Made by a program: the position numbers and the translations under genes | Origin: Arthrobacter sp. AL12 | Lineage (GTDB): Bacteria > Actinomycetota > Actinomycetes > Actinomycetales > Micrococcaceae | Direction: 5' to 3' | NCBI RefSeq assembly: GCF_029960645.1 | Contig: NZ_JASBQY010000002.1 | Coordinates: 258,161-322,160, forward strand | Length of the DNA stretch: 64,000 bases | Shown here: positions 60,410 to 64,000 of the stretch, piece after piece | Position numbering within the stretch: the stretch's first letter is position 1 | Layout: each line of letters opens with the position of its first letter | The notes under the pieces: generated by a model | What the model was told of the DNA's origin: nothing | The model's database searches: none | The model's input: only the letters and a program-made list of their open reading frames with translations

Positions 60410-60829
60410 GTGGCAGATGACGCACGCGAACACACTGGCAACCAGGCCGGCCATGGCCAGCCCCCGTACCACGGCGTTCCCGCAAATGCGCTGCCGCTGA
60501 CGGCAAACGAGGACCGGCAGTGGGCCACGCTGGCGCACTTCGGCGGCATCCTGGGCTGCGTTCCCTCGCTGCTGATCTACCTGATTTTCAAGGACCGCGG
60601 CCCGTTCACGGCGCAGGAGTCCAAGGAAGCCCTTAACTTCACGCTGCCCCCCACGATTGCTGCCGTGCTGTGCAACCTGCTGGTCTTCGTCCCGGTGGTG
60701 GGCAACATCTTCGCGGTCCTGGCCACGGTCATCTGGATTGCCGTGACGTGCTTCTCGGTCGCGGCCGGCATCCACGTCAACCGCGGCCAGCCGCACCGCT
60801 ACGAGTTCAACCTCCGCTGGATCAAGTAG
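60410..60829 (+). CDS. DUF4870 (Tic20-like) membrane protein
   Basis: A 139-residue protein with a disordered polar N-terminus and the DUF4870 block: DRQWATLAHFGGILGCVPSLLIYLIFKDRGPFTAQESKEALNFTL, followed by two further membrane helices (about residues 82-100 and 103-122) and a basic end (RGQPHRYEFNLRWIK). The family resembles Tic20-like four-helix membrane proteins; function unknown. The GTG at 60410 has GAAGGA upstream. Confidence 0.87.
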   Translation: MADDAREHTGNQAGHGQPPYHGVPANALPLTANEDRQWATLAHFGGILGCVPSLLIYLIFKDRGPFTAQESKEALNFTLPPTIAAVLCNLLVFVPVVGNIFAVLATVIWIAVTCFSVAAGIHVNRGQPHRYEFNLRWIK

Positions 60830-60895
60830 GCCCGCAGCCCCTGCCGGCGAAGTCCGGCGTGACCTGCGCCCTCCCGCCGGGCCAGGGCCTCTCTC

Positions 60896-60949
60896 GCAGG
60901 ACCTGCGTCAGTTCAAAACCGGCGTTGGGCCGGCAGGACCTGCGTCAGT
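60896..60949. repeat. 17-bp direct repeat at the end of hemW
   Basis: GCAGGACCTGCGTCAGT occurs at 60896-60912 and 60933-60949, 37 bases apart. The right copy contains the hemW stop codon (60945-60947). It looks like a short local duplication. Confidence 0.7.
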
Positions 60950-62183
60950 CCGGCAGGATCCTGCGGACCACGGCGTCGGCGAGCAGCCGGCCCTTGAGCG
61001 TCAGGACGAGGTTGCCGCGGAAGGCCGCCACGGGATCCACGAGGCCGTCGGCGATGAGCCCGGCGACGGCGTGCCGCCCGGTATCACCGAGCCCGCCGAG
61101 GCTGGCGATCTCCAGCCCTGAGTTCAGCCGCGCCGCGAGCATGACGCGCTCCACGTTGCGGGTCTCCGAGTCGAGGGTTTCCCGGCCGGCGGCCGGCGAG
61201 AGCCCGGACCCGAGACGGTTGGCATAGGCGGTGGGATGCTTGACGTTCCACCAGCGCACGCCGCCAACGTGTGAGTGCGCGCCCGGGCCGATCCCCCACC
61301 AGTCGTCCCCTCGCCAGTAGGCGAGGTTGTGGCGGCAGGCCTGCTCCGGGGTCCGGGACCAGTTGCTGACCTCGTACCAGGAGAGCCCGCCGGCCGACAT
61401 AAGTTCGTCGGCGAGCTCATACTTGGCCGCGTGGTCGTCGTCGTCGATTCCCGGCACTTCACCGCGGCGGATCTGCGCGGCGAGTTTGGTGCCCTCCTCG
61501 ACGATCAGTGCGTAGGCGCTGATGTGGTCAGGCCCGTACGACAGTGCCGTCTCCAGCGAGTGGCGCCAGTCCGCCAGCGACTCCCCCGGCGTTCCGTAAA
61601 TCAGGTCAAGGCTGACGGCGAGGCCGGCCTCCCGGGCCCATTGGACCGCCTGGGGCACCCGGCTCGGGGTGTGGGTGCGGTCCAGCACCTTCAGGACGTG
61701 CGGCACCGCGGACTGCATGCCGAAGGAGACCCTGGTGAAGCCGGCGTCGGCCAGCAACTGCAGGGACTCGGGGGTGACGGAGTCCGGGTTCGCCTCGGTG
61801 GTGACCTCGGCGCCGGGCTCAAGGCCCCAGGCCGCGATGGCGGCGGTGAGGATCCGGGCCAGGTCCGCGGCGGGAAGCAGCGTGGGTGTTCCGCCGCCGA
61901 AAAAGACCGTGCTGAGCGGGCGCGCCGGCACTCCGCTGCGCTGCAGGACCGCCGCCGCGAAGTCGACCTCCGCGATGGCGGTACCGGCGTAGGCGTCCTG
62001 GGAGGCCCCGCCGCCGAGCTCCGTGGCGGTGTAGGTGTTGAAGTCGCAGTAGCCGCAGCGCACGGCACAGAACGGGATGTGGACATACAGCCCGAAGGCC
62101 CGGCCCGGGGCGCCTTCCAGCGCCTGGGCCGGCAGCAACCCGTCCGGCGGCGCCGGGTCGCCCAGCGGGAGGGCGCTAGGCAC
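60945..62183 (-). CDS. hemW: Radical SAM protein HemW (haem chaperone, CPO-like)
   Basis: The 412-residue product has the radical SAM cluster motif C-x3-C-x2-C (Cys39, Cys43, Cys46 in HIPFCAVRCGYCDF), a GGGTPT glycine-rich motif and a HemW C-terminal domain (GDDWWGIGPGAHSHVGGVRWWN). Residues specific to coproporphyrinogen dehydrogenase HemN (a fourth Cys directly after the motif) are absent, so the haem-chaperone HemW is the better name. It lies 42 bases after lepA, its usual neighbour. Confidence 0.92.
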   Translation of the reverse strand: MPSALPLGDPAPPDGLLPAQALEGAPGRAFGLYVHIPFCAVRCGYCDFNTYTATELGGGASQDAYAGTAIAEVDFAAAVLQRSGVPARPLSTVFFGGGTPTLLPAADLARILTAAIAAWGLEPGAEVTTEANPDSVTPESLQLLADAGFTRVSFGMQSAVPHVLKVLDRTHTPSRVPQAVQWAREAGLAVSLDLIYGTPGESLADWRHSLETALSYGPDHISAYALIVEEGTKLAAQIRRGEVPGIDDDDHAAKYELADELMSAGGLSWYEVSNWSRTPEQACRHNLAYWRGDDWWGIGPGAHSHVGGVRWWNVKHPTAYANRLGSGLSPAAGRETLDSETRNVERVMLAARLNSGLEIASLGGLGDTGRHAVAGLIADGLVDPVAAFRGNLVLTLKGRLLADAVVRRILPD

Positions 62184-62225
62184 GGTCCGGGCCTGCCTGA
62201 ATGGGGACAGTCATAAGTGGCACCG

Positions 62226-64000
62226 CTACTTCTTGGCCTTGTCCTTGGATTCGTCCGTGGTGAGGGCGGCGATGAAGGCTTCCTGCGGGACCTCGACGCG
62301 GCCGACCATCTTCATGCGCTTCTTGCCTTCCTTCTGCTTTTCCAGCAGTTTCCGCTTTCGGGTGATGTCACCGCCGTAGCACTTCGCGAGCACATCCTTG
62401 CGGATGGCTCGGATGCTTTCCCGGGCGATGATCCGGGAACCGATGGCAGCCTGGATGGGCACCTCGAACTGCTGCCGCGGAATGAGTTCGCGCAGCTTGC
62501 CGGTCATCATGACGCCGTAGGCGTAGGCCTTGTCACGGTGTGTGATGGCGGAGAAGGCATCCACCTGTTCGCCCTGGAGCATGATGTCGACCTTGACCAG
62601 GTCGGCGACCTGGTCGCCGTCGGCCTTCCAGTCCAGCGAGCCGTAGCCGCGGGTCTTGGACTTGAGGATGTCGAAGAAGTCGAAGACGATCTCGGCCAGC
62701 GGCAGGCGGTAGCGGATTTCCACCCGGTCCTCGGAGAGGTAGTCCATGCCGCCCATGACGCCGCGCCGGCTCTGGCACAGCTCCATGATGGCGCCGACAA
62801 ACTCGTTCGGGGCGAGGATGGTGGCGGCGACCATCGGTTCGCGGACCTCCGCGATCTTGCCGGTGGGGTATTCGCTGGGGTTCGTCACGTGGACGACCTT
62901 CTTGTCCTCCAGGGTGACCTCGTATTCCACGTTGGGGGCGGTGGAGATGAGGTCCAGGTTGTATTCGCGTTCGAGCCGCTCACGGGTGATTTCCAGGTGC
63001 AGCAGGCCCAGGAATCCCACGCGGAAGCCGAAGCCCAGTGCGGCGGACGTCTCCGGTTCGTACACCAGGGCAGCGTCGTTGAGCATCAGTTTCTCGAGCG
63101 CATCGCGGAGCACCGGGTAGTCCGTGCCGTCCAGCGGATACAGGCCCGAGAAGACCATCGGCTTGGCATCGGCATAGCCGGGGAGGGATTCGGACGCCGG
63201 CTTGGCGAGGTTGGTGACGGTGTCCCCGACCTTGGACAGGCGGACGTCCTTCACGCCGGTGATGAGGTAGCCCACTTCACCGACGCCGAGGCCCTTGGAG
63301 GGGGTCGGCTCCGGGGAGCTGACGCCGATCTCGAGGAGCTCGTGGGTGGCGCGGGTGGACATCATCTGGATGCGTTCGCGGGGGTGCAGCATGCCGTCAA
63401 CCACGCGGACGTAGGTGACGACGCCGCGGTAGGTGTCGTAGACCGAGTCGAAGATCATGGCGCGGGCCGGGGCGTTGGGGTCACCCTTGGGGGCCGGAAG
63501 GTCGCGGACGATCTTGTCGAGCAGGACCTCGACGCCCATTCCGGTCTTGCCGGAGACGCGGAGCACCTCGTCGGGGTCGCCGCCGATCAGGTTGGCCAGC
63601 TCCGCTGCGTACTTCTCGGGCTGGGCTGCCGGGAGGTCGATCTTGTTCAGGACCGGGATGATGGTGAGGTTGTTTTCCATCGCCAGGTAAAGGTTGGCGA
63701 GGGTCTGGGCCTCGATGCCCTGGGCCGCGTCGACCAGCAGCACGGCGCCTTCGCAGGCCGCGAGCGAGCGGGAAACCTCGTAGGTGAAGTCAACGTGCCC
63801 GGGGGTGTCGATCATGTTCAGCGCGTAGCTGACACCGTCGAGCTCCCACGGCATACGGACAGCCTGGGACTTGATGGTGATGCCGCGCTCGCGCTCAATG
63901 TCCATGCGGTCCAGGTACTGGGCCTTCATGTCGCGGGACTGGACCACGCCGGTGTACTGGAGCATCCGGTCGGCCAGTGTGGACTTGCCGTGGTCAATGT
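62226..64000 (-). CDS. lepA: Elongation factor 4 (LepA), partial at the right edge
   Basis: A translational GTPase cut off at the window edge; 591 codons plus the stop are visible and the start lies beyond 64000. The P-loop part [13 protein letters not shown] is at the very edge, followed by [16 protein letters not shown] (G3) and NKIDLPAA (G4). The C-terminus has the LepA-specific domain ([38 protein letters not shown]), which excludes EF-G. LepA back-translocates or remodels stalled ribosomes. It is upstream of hemW, as in many bacteria. Confidence 0.96.
   Translation of the reverse strand, partial: IDHGKSTLADRMLQYTGVVQSRDMKAQYLDRMDIERERGITIKSQAVRMPWELDGVSYALNMIDTPGHVDFTYEVSRSLAACEGAVLLVDAAQGIEAQTLANLYLAMENNLTIIPVLNKIDLPAAQPEKYAAELANLIGGDPDEVLRVSGKTGMGVEVLLDKIVRDLPAPKGDPNAPARAMIFDSVYDTYRGVVTYVRVVDGMLHPRERIQMMSTRATHELLEIGVSSPEPTPSKGLGVGEVGYLITGVKDVRLSKVGDTVTNLAKPASESLPGYADAKPMVFSGLYPLDGTDYPVLRDALEKLMLNDAALVYEPETSAALGFGFRVGFLGLLHLEITRERLEREYNLDLISTAPNVEYEVTLEDKKVVHVTNPSEYPTGKIAEVREPMVAATILAPNEFVGAIMELCQSRRGVMGGMDYLSEDRVEIRYRLPLAEIVFDFFDILKSKTRGYGSLDWKADGDQVADLVKVDIMLQGEQVDAFSAITHRDKAYAYGVMMTGKLRELIPRQQFEVPIQAAIGSRIIARESIRAIRKDVLAKCYGGDITRKRKLLEKQKEGKKRMKMVGRVEVPQEAFIAALTTDESKDKAKK

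Overview
This 64 kb window is a chromosomal segment of a high-GC actinobacterium, most likely an Arthrobacter/Pseudarthrobacter-type member of the Micrococcaceae. The evidence is the RNA polymerase-binding protein RbpA, a polyprenol-phosphate-mannose synthase, the actinobacterial bcc-aa3 respiratory genes (qcrCAB, ctaC/D/E/F), the tatC-helY pair, families largely confined to Actinobacteria (DUF3043, DUF3097, DUF3054), many GTG starts, and many starts that lie only 6-7 bases after a TANNNT -10 hexamer (leaderless transcripts). I see no tRNA, rRNA, CRISPR array, insertion sequence or prophage.

Left part (1-21.4 kb). The end of tatC and the helicase helY are followed by an amidohydrolase, ppm1 and (convergent) rbpA, then a stomatin/NfeD membrane pair, an rRNA methyltransferase, an S9 peptidase, a peptide deformylase and a repeat-bearing lipoprotein. 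At 14.0-21.4 kb lies a small secondary-metabolism island: type III polyketide synthase, SAM methyltransferase and FAD monooxygenase in one operon, facing a divergent UvrA-like ABC ATPase of the drug-resistance type and a BBE-like FAD oxidase.

At 21419-21446 there is a 28-bp sequence that fits the actinobacterial XerC/XerD dif consensus, so the window probably contains the chromosome dimer-resolution site and spans the replication terminus. In agreement, the large housekeeping operons to its right mostly run on the minus strand (about 25 of 39 genes), as expected if a fork enters from the right.

Right part (21.5-64 kb). ArfB-like and EF-G2-like translation proteins come first, then trpD and the respiratory block: ctaE-qcrC-qcrA-qcrB on plus and ctaC-ctaD-ctaF on minus make the cytochrome bcc-aa3 supercomplex. 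Between them sit a GntR/HutC regulator and a divergent HPr phosphocarrier with a DasR-type palindrome in their shared control region. Next come an A-type Fe-S carrier, an M20 peptidase, DUF3043, pyrD, two tandem alpha/beta hydrolases, uppS-recO, and leuA behind a leucine-rich leader peptide (attenuator). After an M13 metallopeptidase and an LCP cell-wall ligase comes the conserved overlapping minus-strand set phoH-ybeY-CNNM/CBS-era. Then follow a GerMN lipoprotein, rsmE-dnaJ-hrcA with a CIRCE operator, DUF3097, DUF4870, hemW and the truncated lepA at the right edge.

Regulatory DNA is unusually legible: stem-loop terminators, about ten leaderless promoters, a SigH/SigR-type promoter before rbpA, CIRCE, a 17-bp palindrome over the ctaE promoter, and two copies of an intergenic palindromic repeat placed beside terminators in convergent gaps.
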